Part shown: positions 18,206 to 28,900 of the stretch, piece after piece
How the letters are laid out: each line of letters starts with the position of its first letter
Numbering within the stretch: the stretch's first letter is position 1
Source of the DNA: Betaproteobacteria bacterium
GTDB lineage: Bacteria > Pseudomonadota > Gammaproteobacteria > Burkholderiales > Rhodocyclaceae
Reading direction: 5' to 3'
Length of the DNA stretch: 64,000 bases
Assembly: GCA_009782565.1 (NCBI GenBank)
Contig: WRIU01000009.1
Coordinates: 36,858-100,857, forward strand
Translations under genes and position numbers: made by a program
Notes under the pieces: model-generated
What the model saw: only the letters and a program-made list of their open reading frames with translations
Databases searched by the model: none
What the model was told of the DNA's origin: nothing

Positions 18206-18601
18206 ATGGAATGGAGCGAACGTTACGCCCTGGGCATCGTCCGCATGGACGAGACGCACCGGGAGTTCATTGAATTTTGCAATGAGCTTGCCGCTACAGA
18301 GCCGGAAAGCGCGGGCTTCCTTGAACGGCTCGACGCTTTCATTGAGCACACCGCCGCGCATTTCGACCAGGAAAACCGCTGGATGGAAGCGGTGAACTTC
18401 CCCGTCTGCCACCGCGAAGAACACGACCGCGTCCTGGCCGTAGCGCGCGAAGTGCGCCAGCGCGTCGAAAAAGGCGACCTCTTCCTGGGGCGTCGCCTAC
18501 TCGAAGAACTCCCGCCGTGGTTCGACAACCACCTCGACACGATGGACACGGCGCTGGCTTTTCGCCTGAAAGAGATTGGTTTCGATACTGAAAGCGCTTA
18601 A
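18206..18601 (+). CDS. bacteriohemerythrin
   Basis: 131 residues, a four-helix bundle with a complete di-iron ligand set: His18, His48, His52 and Glu56 (HTAAHFDQE), His69 and His73 (CHREEHD), His109 and Asp114. It reversibly binds O2 and may act in oxygen storage or sensing in microaerobic cells. Single-domain, no fused signalling module. Lies 26 bases after sspB; it could be cotranscribed. Confidence 0.9.
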   Translation: MEWSERYALGIVRMDETHREFIEFCNELAATEPESAGFLERLDAFIEHTAAHFDQENRWMEAVNFPVCHREEHDRVLAVAREVRQRVEKGDLFLGRRLLEELPPWFDNHLDTMDTALAFRLKEIGFDTESA

Positions 18602-18609
18602 AAAGCGCC

Positions 18610-19887
18610 CTAAACACCCCCAAACCTGAACGGGAACTCAACCGGCGGTTTTTCCCCGCTCATCAACGCCGCGAGTGCCGACGCTGAACCGCAGGCAAGT
18701 GTCCAACCCAAGGGGCCGTGGCCGGTATTGAGCCAAAGATTCTCGTGATGCTGGCCTCGCCCGATGATGGGTAGGCCGCCGGGTGTGGCGGGTCGCAGGC
18801 CGGCCCAGGGCACGGCGCGCTCGCGGTTGAGGGTTCCGGGTAGGCGCGTTTCAGCCCACTCCAGCATGGCGGCAATGCGGGCGGGATCGATCTCAAGATC
18901 ATAACCGCCCAACTCGGCCATGCCCGCGATGCGTAGGCGCTCGCCGAGACGCGAACATACAATGCGACGCGATTCGTCGGTCAGGCTTACCTGGGGCGCG
19001 CGCGTGTTATCGCGCACCGGCGCGGTGATCGAATAACCCTTGAGCGGATAAATGGGCAACCGCTCGCCGAGCGGGCGCAGCAACTGTTGACCATGGCTGC
19101 CCAGGCAAATGACGACCGCGTCGGCGGATAGCGTCTCCCGCCCCCCTGCGTGGCAAACATCAATGCCGGTGATACGCAGTGCGTCGGCAGCGCGCAGGCG
19201 CTCGATATGTGTGCCGTAATGGAAGCGCACTCCGTCGGCGGCGAGAACCTTGGCCAGCGCTTGACTGAAACGCATCGCGTCGCCGGATTCATCGTTGGGC
19301 GCGTACAGGCCGCCCGCCAGATGGGGGACGCTCGCGGCCAACGCCGGTTCGATCTCGGCGCACTGCGTGGCAGTGCATGGCCGCAGTTCGATGCCGAAAG
19401 CGGCCAGTTCCCCGATACGGCCTTTGGCGCGCGCGAACGGGACGGCATCGAAGAACAGATGCAGGATGCCCCGCCCCCGAGCATCGTAAGAATAGGTGAT
19501 ACCGGCGTCGTCCCTCAGCCGCCGCAATTCGGCAAGGCTATGGACGGCCAGCGCGGCAATGGCGGCGGTGTTGCGGCGGGAACGCCACGGCAGGCATTCG
19601 CGCAGGAAGCTGGCCATCCATTGCCATTGCTTTGTATCCAGCCTTGGATGCAGTTTGAGCGGCGCGCCCGCGCGGCCTATCCAGCGCAAGGCAACGAGCG
19701 GCGCGGAAGGGTTGGCCCAGGGTTCCGGGTGGCTTACTGAAATCTGGCCGCCGTTGGCGAAACTGGTTTCTTGCGCGGCGTCTTCCTGGCGCTCGATCAC
19801 GCTGACGTGAAAACCCGCCTGGTGCAGAAACCAAGCCGTTGTGACGCCGGTAATGCCAGCGCCGAGCACCATTACATTCATGGACAT
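18610..19887 (-). CDS. dadA: D-amino-acid dehydrogenase
   Basis: 425 residues, FAD-dependent. N-terminal dinucleotide fold VLGAGITGVTTAWFLHQAGF; later NGGQISVSHPEPWANP and the C-terminal GLRPATPGGLPIIG and NTGHGPLGWTLACGS are typical of DadA. It oxidises D-amino acids to 2-oxo acids, feeding electrons to the quinone pool. Convergent with the hemerythrin gene, eight bases apart. No dadX racemase nearby. Confidence 0.9.
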   Translation of the reverse strand: MSMNVMVLGAGITGVTTAWFLHQAGFHVSVIERQEDAAQETSFANGGQISVSHPEPWANPSAPLVALRWIGRAGAPLKLHPRLDTKQWQWMASFLRECLPWRSRRNTAAIAALAVHSLAELRRLRDDAGITYSYDARGRGILHLFFDAVPFARAKGRIGELAAFGIELRPCTATQCAEIEPALAASVPHLAGGLYAPNDESGDAMRFSQALAKVLAADGVRFHYGTHIERLRAADALRITGIDVCHAGGRETLSADAVVICLGSHGQQLLRPLGERLPIYPLKGYSITAPVRDNTRAPQVSLTDESRRIVCSRLGERLRIAGMAELGGYDLEIDPARIAAMLEWAETRLPGTLNRERAVPWAGLRPATPGGLPIIGRGQHHENLWLNTGHGPLGWTLACGSASALAALMSGEKPPVEFPFRFGGV

Positions 19888-20100
19888 TGAAGATTCACGG
19901 TTCGCAGGGGGCTCAAAATTTGAGACGTGCTGAAAACGGCACGCCAGCAGCGAGCATCATACTCCGCCTGTGCCGGGCATGCCGGCGCGCACTGTCTCCA
20001 TGATCACTTCGCAGCCTTCCAAAGATGCACAGCCGTACCGAAAACGGGATAATCCGTTGTCCATATCTTCATTCTCTATATCTCGACTCCGGGGGATGCC

Positions 20101-21114
20101 ATGCCGTCACGTATCAGCCTGACCCAGTTTTTCATTGACGAACAGCGCGCCGACCGCATACCAACGGATTTGAGGCTGTTGCTTGAAACCGTTGCCCGCG
20201 CGACGGCGGCAATCGCTACCACGGTGTCGAAGGGCGCATTGGCCGACGCGCTTGGCGAAGCGGGAACTGAAAATGTACAGGGCGAAGCGCAGAAAAAACT
20301 TGATGTCATCGCCAATGAAATTCTGCTCGGCGCCAATGTGTGTGACGGCAATCTGGCGGCGATGGCCTCGGAAGAACTCGAAACCATCTACCCGATTCCC
20401 ACAGGGTACCCTAGGGGGAATTACCTGCTGCTGTTCGACCCGCTCGATGGCTCCTCGAATATCGACGTCAACGTGACTATCGGAACCATTTTTTCGGTGC
20501 TACGCAGCCCACGGGCAAAAGACGAGGAACTGACTGAAGCGGATTTTCTCCAGCCGGGGCGCGGCCAGGTTGCCGCCGGTTATGTGACCTATGGCCCTTC
20601 GACCCAACTGGTGCTGACCGTGGGCAATGGGGTGCATGGTTTCACGCTCGACCGGGAGATGGGCGGTTTTATCCAGACGCACCCATTCATGACCATTCCC
20701 GCCGAGACGCGCGAATACGCGATCAACGCTTCCAATGCCCGTTACTGGGAAGCGCCCGTGCAGCGTTACATCGCTGAATTGCAGCAAGGTAAGGACGGTT
20801 CGCGCGGCAGCGATTTCAACATGCGCTGGATTGCTTCGATGGTGGCCGACGTCCACCGCGTACTGACCCGTGGCGGCATCTTCATGTACCCGCTTGATGA
20901 GAAATGCCGTGCAAAGGGCGGCAAGCTGCGGCTGATGTACGAAGCCAACCCGATGGCGATGTTGGTCGAACAGGCGGGTGGTGCCGCAACGACCGGGCGC
21001 GAGCGCATCCTCGACATCGTCCCGGAGCGCCTGCACCAGCGCGTTCCGGTCATTCTCGGCTCAAGCGACGAAGTCGAGCGGGTAACGTCCTACCATCTCG
21101 AACCCTCATCCTAG
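20101..21114 (+). CDS. fbp: fructose-1,6-bisphosphatase class I
   Basis: 337 residues. It hydrolyses fructose 1,6-bisphosphate in gluconeogenesis. The Mg2+ and phosphate site [20 protein letters not shown] is intact, as are [19 protein letters not shown] and [20 protein letters not shown]. Full length; single-gene unit with a GGGGGATGCC region ahead of the start. Confidence 0.96.
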   Translation: MPSRISLTQFFIDEQRADRIPTDLRLLLETVARATAAIATTVSKGALADALGEAGTENVQGEAQKKLDVIANEILLGANVCDGNLAAMASEELETIYPIPTGYPRGNYLLLFDPLDGSSNIDVNVTIGTIFSVLRSPRAKDEELTEADFLQPGRGQVAAGYVTYGPSTQLVLTVGNGVHGFTLDREMGGFIQTHPFMTIPAETREYAINASNARYWEAPVQRYIAELQQGKDGSRGSDFNMRWIASMVADVHRVLTRGGIFMYPLDEKCRAKGGKLRLMYEANPMAMLVEQAGGAATTGRERILDIVPERLHQRVPVILGSSDEVERVTSYHLEPSS

Positions 21115-21116
21115 AG

Positions 21117-21160
21117 CTTATCCCTCTCCCCCAACCCCTCTCCCGCGAGGGGAGAGGGGA
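21117..21160. repeat. C/T-G/A palindromic intergenic repeat, copy 1
   Basis: Arms CCCCTCTCCC and GGGGAGAGGGG around a short loop, preceded by TTATCCCTCTCCCCCAA. Same family as the copies at 29430-29620, 52008-52080 and 63806-63877. It lies between the convergent fbp and unknown gene and could form a strong hairpin. Confidence 0.75.
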
Positions 21161-21201
21161 GTTCGCTTGAACAGAAAACGCTCTAAGCGCCTCCCGGCCC
21201 G

Positions 21202-22185
21202 TCAAAGCAGCAACATATATTCGCGCTCCGCCCGCTTTTCCTTCGCGCGCGCCAGCGCCTCCCGCGCTTCATCGCAGCGGACGCACACGGGCAGGACGAG
21301 ATGGCGGCGGCGATCCCGCGATTTGAGTTCCATGAAGAGAATCGACGCCGCGTCCGCGTCGTGGGCGGTATCTTCTTGGATGACGCCTCTGCGCGTCACC
21401 CAAAGCCGCGTCGGGTCGAGGCTCAACGCCTGTTCGGGCTGCATCAAAAAGTCGGCCAATTCGGCAATGATGGCCTCGGGTCGCAGGGATTGGAATTGCT
21501 GCCGCAGGCGCTCATCCAGTGCGGCAATGCGCCGCTCCGGGAAAGCCGTGCCTGTCGGTTGGCTGCGCTGGCGGACGTGTTCCATTTCGCGTTCGGCTCG
21601 GAGCGAGCCGTAAGCCTCCCGCGCGTGGGCGAGGTGCTCGGCGAAAGTGAGCAGCAAACTATCGAAAGCTGCCTCCAAGAAAGCGTCACGAGCCGAAGCG
21701 GGATTGTCGGCGGGCAGGATGATCGTTTGATTGGAAAATTGGAGCAAGGTTTGCGGCACGTCGGTCGTGACGATCTCGCCCTGCAAGGCCACGCCAAGCA
21801 CTTTTTTGTCCACCCGCCGCGCTGCCATCAAGGCGATGAAACAATCATCCCGCCAGGATCGGGGTTCGGTGAGATAAGTTCGTACTGGCGCACTGGCGGC
21901 CAGCATGCCGCCGATGTCGTCGGCAGAGGCAAACAGGGCATGTACCAGCGGGTCGGCTGCAAAGCACTGCCGGTCAATGGCGACCGCAGGAGGCAGGGAA
22001 TCCACCAAGCGGGCACAGAATTCGCGCGCATGCGCGACCGGCGCGGCCAGCCGGGTTTTGAAACCCGGAGTCACGGCGAGCGTCTTATCGACCAGCGCCG
22101 CGATGCGCTGCAAGCTTGCCTGACAGTCTGGGTCAGGCGGCGAAGCGGGCAGGAAGCGGGAGAAAAACTGGGGAAGAAGACTCAT
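21202..22185 (-). CDS. conserved-looking protein of unknown function
   Basis: 327 residues from the ATG at 22185 (a GTG 39 bases upstream is an alternative). Not recognised. The sequence is Ala/Leu/Arg-rich and mostly helical, with the start SLLPQFFSRFLPASPPDPD, a segment WRDDCFIALMAARRVDKKVLGVALQG near residue 125, a later heptad-like region (REAYGSLRAEREMEHVRQRS) and a charged C-terminus. There is no signal peptide, membrane helix or known catalytic motif. Codon use matches neighbours, so I take it as a real resident gene. It is convergent with fbp and upstream-divergent from groESL. Confidence 0.7.
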   Translation of the reverse strand: MSLLPQFFSRFLPASPPDPDCQASLQRIAALVDKTLAVTPGFKTRLAAPVAHAREFCARLVDSLPPAVAIDRQCFAADPLVHALFASADDIGGMLAASAPVRTYLTEPRSWRDDCFIALMAARRVDKKVLGVALQGEIVTTDVPQTLLQFSNQTIILPADNPASARDAFLEAAFDSLLLTFAEHLAHAREAYGSLRAEREMEHVRQRSQPTGTAFPERRIAALDERLRQQFQSLRPEAIIAELADFLMQPEQALSLDPTRLWVTRRGVIQEDTAHDADAASILFMELKSRDRRRHLVLPVCVRCDEAREALARAKEKRAEREYMLLL

Positions 22186-22332
22186 CAAAGCACCCGAACA
22201 CGTGCCTCGCGCAATCTTCGTCACTCGTTACGGAGATTGCGTGAGGCAAAGCGTAACTGGGAGCCGAAGGCTCCCCAAGACCGTATCGAGGAATCCCCTG
22301 CCGTAAGAAAGGGGTGACTCAAAGCTCTCGGA

Positions 22333-22371
22333 ACCATGCCCGGTTTTTTAGGGAAAGGGCATGGCTTTTTA
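22333..22371 (+). terminator. hairpin with U-run ahead of groESL
   Basis: CCATGCCC and GGGCATGG pair around a T-rich 15-base loop and are followed by CTTTTTAA. It sits in the gap between the divergent unknown gene and groES, and may insulate the groE promoter. Confidence 0.5.
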
Positions 22372-22433
22372 ACGCGGTAAACCGTTTTTCAAAGCTTGAT
22401 CAGAATTTTTCAACATTCTTTTCAATATGCGAG

Positions 22434-22463
22434 CTTGAAAACTCCTCACCTCGCCCCTATTAT
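22434..22463 (+). promoter_or_regulatory. sigma-32 (RpoH) heat-shock promoter of groESL
   Basis: CTTGAAA at 22434-22440, exactly 13 bases, then CCCCTATTAT from 22454. This matches the RpoH consensus CTTGAAA-N13-CCCCATNT almost fully. Transcription would begin just inside the CIRCE element. Confidence 0.85.
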
Positions 22464-22489
22464 TAGCACTCGTTGCACACGAGTGCTAA
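22463..22489. promoter_or_regulatory. CIRCE operator (HrcA site)
   Basis: TTAGCACTC, nine bases, GAGTGCTAA: a perfect 9-9-9 inverted repeat identical to the CIRCE consensus. It overlaps the start of transcription from the RpoH-type promoter, so HrcA would block initiation until heat inactivates it. Confidence 0.95.
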
Positions 22490-22574
22490 CGCCCGATTAA
22501 CGTCGGGGTTCAACCCATTTTCTGGCGGGCGCGATGCCCGCCTCGTTGATTTTCAAGACTGAGGAGCCAAACCG

Positions 22575-22865
22575 ATGAAAATCCGTCCCCTGCACGATCG
22601 AGTGATCGTCAAACGCTTGGAGGCCGAGCGCAAGACCGCCAGCGGCATCGTCATTCCGGACACTGCGGGAGAAAAACCCGACCAGGGCGAAATCCTGGCC
22701 GTAGGCAACGGCAAGATTCTCGAAGACGGCAAAGTCCGCCCGATGGCCGTCAAGGCTGGCGACCGCGTTTTGTTCGGAAAATACGCCGGGCAAACCGTCA
22801 AGGTCGATGGCGAGGAACTGCTCGTCATGCGCGAAGAAGACATCATGGGCGTGGTCGAAGCCTAA
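22575..22865 (+). CDS. groS: co-chaperonin GroES
   Basis: 96 residues, full length. [18 protein letters not shown] and the mobile loop [21 protein letters not shown] are typical. It caps the GroEL ring. First gene of the heat-shock operon, 69 bases before groL, with GAGGAGCC upstream of its ATG. Confidence 0.98.
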   Translation: MKIRPLHDRVIVKRLEAERKTASGIVIPDTAGEKPDQGEILAVGNGKILEDGKVRPMAVKAGDRVLFGKYAGQTVKVDGEELLVMREEDIMGVVEA

Positions 22866-22934
22866 AGCGGCTCGTCCCGCTGGCCTTTCCACTTTCCAGC
22901 TTTCATCCAACCGTATTTTCCTGGAGTCCATTAA

Positions 22935-24581
<1,647 letters not shown>

Positions 24582-24616
24582 GTCTTGTCCGGCTCCAAGC
24601 CCATCATGGAGTGAAG

Positions 24617-24647
24617 ACGGCCCCGCTTGAAGCGGGGCCGTTTTTTT
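24617..24647 (+). terminator. rho-independent terminator of groESL
   Basis: ACGGCCCCGCTT against AAGCGGGGCCGT followed by seven T. Confidence 0.95.
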
Positions 24648-24671
24648 GGCGCGGTGTCATTAACCCCGCCA

Positions 24672-24699
24672 TTGACTTCACCACACCCATCGCTATAAT
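24672..24699 (+). promoter_or_regulatory. sigma-70 promoter of tRNA-Phe
   Basis: TTGACT at 24672-24677, 16-base spacer, TATAAT at 24694-24699, ending 12 bases before the tRNA. Confidence 0.8.
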
Positions 24700-24711
24700 T
24701 CGCCCTCTTCC

Positions 24712-24787
<76 letters not shown>

Positions 24788-24794
24788 GAAAATC

Positions 24795-24826
24795 AAAGGG
24801 TTGCAGCGATGCAGCCCTTTTTTCTT
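24795..24826 (+). terminator. terminator after tRNA-Phe
   Basis: GGGTTGCA-GCGA-TGCAGCCC followed by six T. Confidence 0.9.
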
Positions 24827-25166
24827 ATAAAAAAAGCTAACACATATCCAACAAGGCGGGTGCAAAAACGGCAAGCAGCTCCCGCATGTGAACATCCCTT
24901 GCTTGGCGTTATGACCCTTCGTCACTGAGCCGCCAATTCCCCACAGCATTCGGATATACGCTCGTGAAAGAATAAGAGCAGTGGCATATATTTCACGGAG
25001 GTTTCACAGCTTGCTGGAAGTACAATAGCGGAACTGAACTACCCCTTGCTCTACGAATCCTCCTGCTCCTGGGCGGCATGGCTCTGGCAGGAGGTGAACA
25101 AACGCCGGGGCAAGCACCGCCCAACCAATCTGGCTGAAAAACCAAGCAAACAGAGGAGCCCGACAC
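24827..25166. other. 340-base gap, no supported gene
   Basis: Between the tRNA-Phe terminator and the DUF4412 gene. One frame encodes a short hydrophobic run (LRILLLLGGMALAGG, about 25050-25095) ending before the DUF4412 start, but I find no plausible start codon with a ribosome site. AGAGGAG ahead of 25167 is the ribosome site of the next gene. Confidence 0.5.
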
Positions 25167-25772
25167 ATGAAGACCCTATCGAAAAGCCTTGCCTGCTTCC
25201 TGATCCTGTGTTTTACACATCCGGCGCTGGCCGGTTCCGTCAAGGAATACAGCGCAGACATGGTGGATGTGAAGAGCGGAAAAGTGGTGCAGAAAATCGC
25301 CGTCACCCCGGATAAAGTTTACAGCGAAAACATTGGACCCCAGGGCAAACGGGAGGGCATGGCTATCATCCGCCTGGATCAGAAGAAGATGTACGTTTTC
25401 ATGGAAGAAACCAAGTCCTACATGGAAATGCCATTCAACAAAGAACAGTTCAGCTCCTCCGACCTCAGCATGGGCGCGGTGCAGGCCAAGCAGGAAAAAG
25501 TGGGCACGGAAACGGTTAGCGGTTATCAGGCCGACAAGTTCAAGGTTACGGCAACGATCATGGGCATGAGCAACACATCCTTTCAGTGGGTAGCCCCGGA
25601 GTTTGCCCCCATGCCCATACGCACCGAGTCCGGGGGCCTTATCCGGGAAATGCGGAACATAAAAACCGTCCGCCCGGACGCCTCTCTGTTTGACCCCCCC
25701 AAGGGCTACAAACGCGACATGCAGATGGAGCAGATGATGAAAGGCGTAATGGGCGGCGCTGGCAAAAAATAG
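25167..25772 (+). CDS. secreted DUF4412-type protein
   Basis: 201 residues. Signal peptide KTLSKSLACFLILCFTHPALA, cleavage near 22-23, so periplasmic or secreted. The mature part has the DUF4412-like beta pattern: a short two-strand repeat (KEYSADMVDVKSGKVVQKIA), a KMYVFMEETKSYMEMPF segment, then a lipocalin-like tail, and a Met-rich C-terminus (MQMEQMMKGVMGG). Function of the family is unknown. GAGGAGCC precedes the ATG. Confidence 0.75.
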   Translation: MKTLSKSLACFLILCFTHPALAGSVKEYSADMVDVKSGKVVQKIAVTPDKVYSENIGPQGKREGMAIIRLDQKKMYVFMEETKSYMEMPFNKEQFSSSDLSMGAVQAKQEKVGTETVSGYQADKFKVTATIMGMSNTSFQWVAPEFAPMPIRTESGGLIREMRNIKTVRPDASLFDPPKGYKRDMQMEQMMKGVMGGAGKK

Positions 25773-25789
25773 AAGCCCCTGTGAACTGA

Positions 25790-25895
25790 CCCGTAGGGGA
25801 CGCCGTCCTCGGCGTCCCGTCAAAATATAGGCACACCGGGAAAATAGGGGTCAGGGAAAATAAAGCGGGACGCCGAGGACGGCGTCCCCTACGGG
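25790..25895. repeat. perfect 30-bp inverted repeat pair
   Basis: Left arm 25790-25819 and right arm 25866-25895 are exact reverse complements, separated by 46 bases. Each arm is itself near-palindromic (GGACGCCGTCCTCGGCGTCC). It sits between the DUF4412 gene and the restriction enzyme gene. The structure resembles a miniature non-coding palindromic element; no transposase is nearby. Confidence 0.9.
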
Positions 25896-25943
25896 CGGGA
25901 GCGGGTTATCATCGCCGCTGTCTTCAGGCTTTCCCTCGGCAAC

Positions 25944-28900
25944 ATGACCCGCATCACCGATTTCATCACGCGCTGGAAAGCCTCCGGCGGCTCTGAACAG
26001 GCGAACTCTCAGCTCTTCCTCGCGGAACTCTGCGACGTGCTGGACTTGCCCCGCCCGGAACCGGCCCGCCCGGTCAACGAGGACAATACCTATTCGTTCG
26101 AGCGCAAGGTCTTTGTGCCGCGTGGCGACGGGACGAATGACCTGAAGCGGCTCGACCTTTACCGCAAGGGCTGCTTTGTGCTGGAAGCGAAGCAAGGGCA
26201 GGACGACCACCCCGGCGCTTCGCGCCACCCCTCCAGGGAGGGGAATTACCCCCTGCCTGGGCAGACGGCCTCCGCTGCCGTGCGGCGCGGATCCCGGCAG
26301 TGGGAGGACGCGATGCAGCGGGCGCGGCGGCAAGCGGAGAACTACATCCGCTGCTTGCCCGCCTCTGAGGGTCGGCCACCGTTTTTGATCGTGGCCGATG
26401 TCGGTTATTGCTTCGATTTTTATACGGAGTTCACTTGCACGGGCGGGGTGTACCTGCATTTCCCCGACGCCCGCCGCTGCCGCGTCATGCTGGACGACCT
26501 GGCAAAGCCGGAAATACGCGCCCTGTTCCAGGCAATCTGGAACGCGCCGCTCTCCCTCGACCCCTCGCGCCGCGCGGCCAAAGTCACCGAGGAAGTCGCC
26601 ACCCACCTCGCCACGCTCGCGCGCTTGCTCGAATCCGACGGCCACGCGCCGGAGAAGGTTTCGCAGTTCCTCATGCGCTGCATCTTCTCCATGTTCGCCG
26701 AGGATGTGGGCTTGATCCCGGCGGGGGGTTTTACGGACATCATCCAGAAGTCCATCATGGAACCGGACTTATACGCGCATCTCGTCCGGGATTTATGGGA
26801 GGCGATGAACAAAGGCGATGTCTCCATCGCCGTTGGCCGCAAGCTCCTGCGCTTCAACGGCAACCTGTTCGCCAATCCGGAAGTGCTGCCGCTGGCGCGC
26901 GAGCACCTGGGAACCTTGCTCGAAGCGGCCAGAGCCGATTGGAAAGAGGTGGAACCAGCCATTTTCGGGACACTGCTGGAGCGGGCGCTCGACGCCAAGG
27001 AGCGCCACAAGCTCGGCGCGCACTACACGCCCCGCGCTTACGTGGAGCGGCTCGTCATCCCCACGGTCATGCAGCCCTTACGCAAGGAATGGGACAACGT
27101 GCAAGCGGTCGCCAGCCTCTTGCACAGCCAGGGCAAGGAAGGGGAAGCACGCAAAACCGTCGACGGCTTCCATAAGCGTTTGCTGCAAATCCGGGTGCTC
27201 GACCCGGCCTGTGGGTCGGGCAATTTCCTCTACGTCGCGCTGGAGCACATGAAGCGGCTCGAAGGCGAGGTCTTGCAAGCCCTGGCGACCTATGGCGAGA
27301 AGCAGCACGCGCTCTTGCAGATCGACCCGCACCAGTTTCTCGGCCTGGAGATCAACCCCCGTGCCGCGCATATCGCGGAGATGGTGCTGTGGATCGGCTT
27401 TCTGCAATGGCACTACCGCACCCACGGCAACATCGACCCGCCCGAGCCGGTCATCCGCAAGTTCGACAACATCCAATGCCGGGACGCGCTGATCGCCTAC
27501 CAAGACAAGAAATACGCGGCCGACGAAAACGGCGTCCCCGTGACCCGTTGGGACGGAGAGACGAAGAAGCTCGACCCGGCCACGAAGAGGGAGATACCGG
27601 ACGAATCGGCGCTCGTCGTGGATGAAGTCTATGAAGGGGTGACGGCGGCGCAGTGGCCGGAAGCGGATTTTATTGTGGGCAACCCGCCGTTCATTGGCGG
27701 GAAAGACAAGCGCCAGACGCTCGGCTATGGCTATTTCGACGCCCTCATCAAAACCTACGCGAAACTGCCGGAGTCGTGCGATTTCGTCATGTACTGGTGG
27801 CACAAAGCGGCGGTGCTGGTGCGGGCGGGCAAGGCCAAGCGCTTCGGCTTCATCACCACGAACAGCATCACCCAAGTCTTCAGCCGCCGCGTCATGGCGC
27901 TGCATTTGGAGGATAAAACGCCGCTGCATCTGGCCTTTGCCATCCCCGACCATCCGTGGGTCGATGCGTCCGACGGCGCGGCGGTGCGTATAGCCATGAC
28001 CGTTGGAGAACAAGGTGCGGGTGACGGCGTACTGACGACGGTGTTGGAGGAGCGCGAGACGGACGGGCGGGAAATTGGCGTGATGCTGGCAGAGCAAAGC
28101 GGGGTCATTCACGCGGATTTGCGGCAGGGCGTGGATGTGACGGCAGCCGTGCCTTTGGCCGCAAATGGCGAAATATCAAATCGTGGGGTCGTGTTGCATG
28201 GCTCCGGTTTCATCGTCACGCCAAAGGAAGCAGCCTTATTGGGCTTGGGGAAGATAAAAGGATTGGAGCGGCACATCCGGCCTTATCGAAACGGGCGCGA
28301 CATTGCCGACAAGCCGCGCGGCGTGATGGTCATCGACTTGTTCGGACTCACCTCAGAAGAAGTTCGGGACAAATACCCGGAGGTCTATCAGTGGGTGTAC
28401 ACGCGGGTTAAGCCGGAGCGGGATCACAATCCTCGTGAATCCAGAAAAAAGAACTGGTGGCTATTTGGTGAACCGATAAGCACTTTTCGCCCTGCGCTGT
28501 CCGGTCTGCCACGTTACATATCCACCATTGAAACGGCCAAGCACCGGTTCTTTGTGTTCCTGCCCGCTGAGGTTGTGCCGGATAACATGCTGGTAAACAT
28601 CGCCAGCGCGGACGCATTTCACCTGGGAGTGCTATCGAGCCGGATTCATGTTTGTTGGTCTTTAGCCGCCGGTGGAACCTTGGAAGATCGTCCCCGTTAC
28701 AACAAAACCCGCTGTTTCGACATCTTCCCCTTCCCCGCCGCCACGCCCGAACAGCAAGCCCGCATCCGCGCCCTTGCTGAAAAACTCGACGCCCACCGCA
28801 AGGCGCGGCAAGCGCAATTCCCCGACCTGACGATGACGGGGATGTACAACGTGCTCGAAGCCTTACGCGCGGGCCGGGAACTCACGGACAAAGAAGAAAC

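Noticed and set aside
21117..21160. CRISPR-like array from the C/T-G/A repeats
   Set aside because: Copies are scattered over 43 kb with no regular spacers and no cas genes.
25020..25140. Short hydrophobic peptide or lipoprotein gene (LRILLLLGGMALAGG)
   Set aside because: No credible start codon with a ribosome site, and no lipobox Cys.
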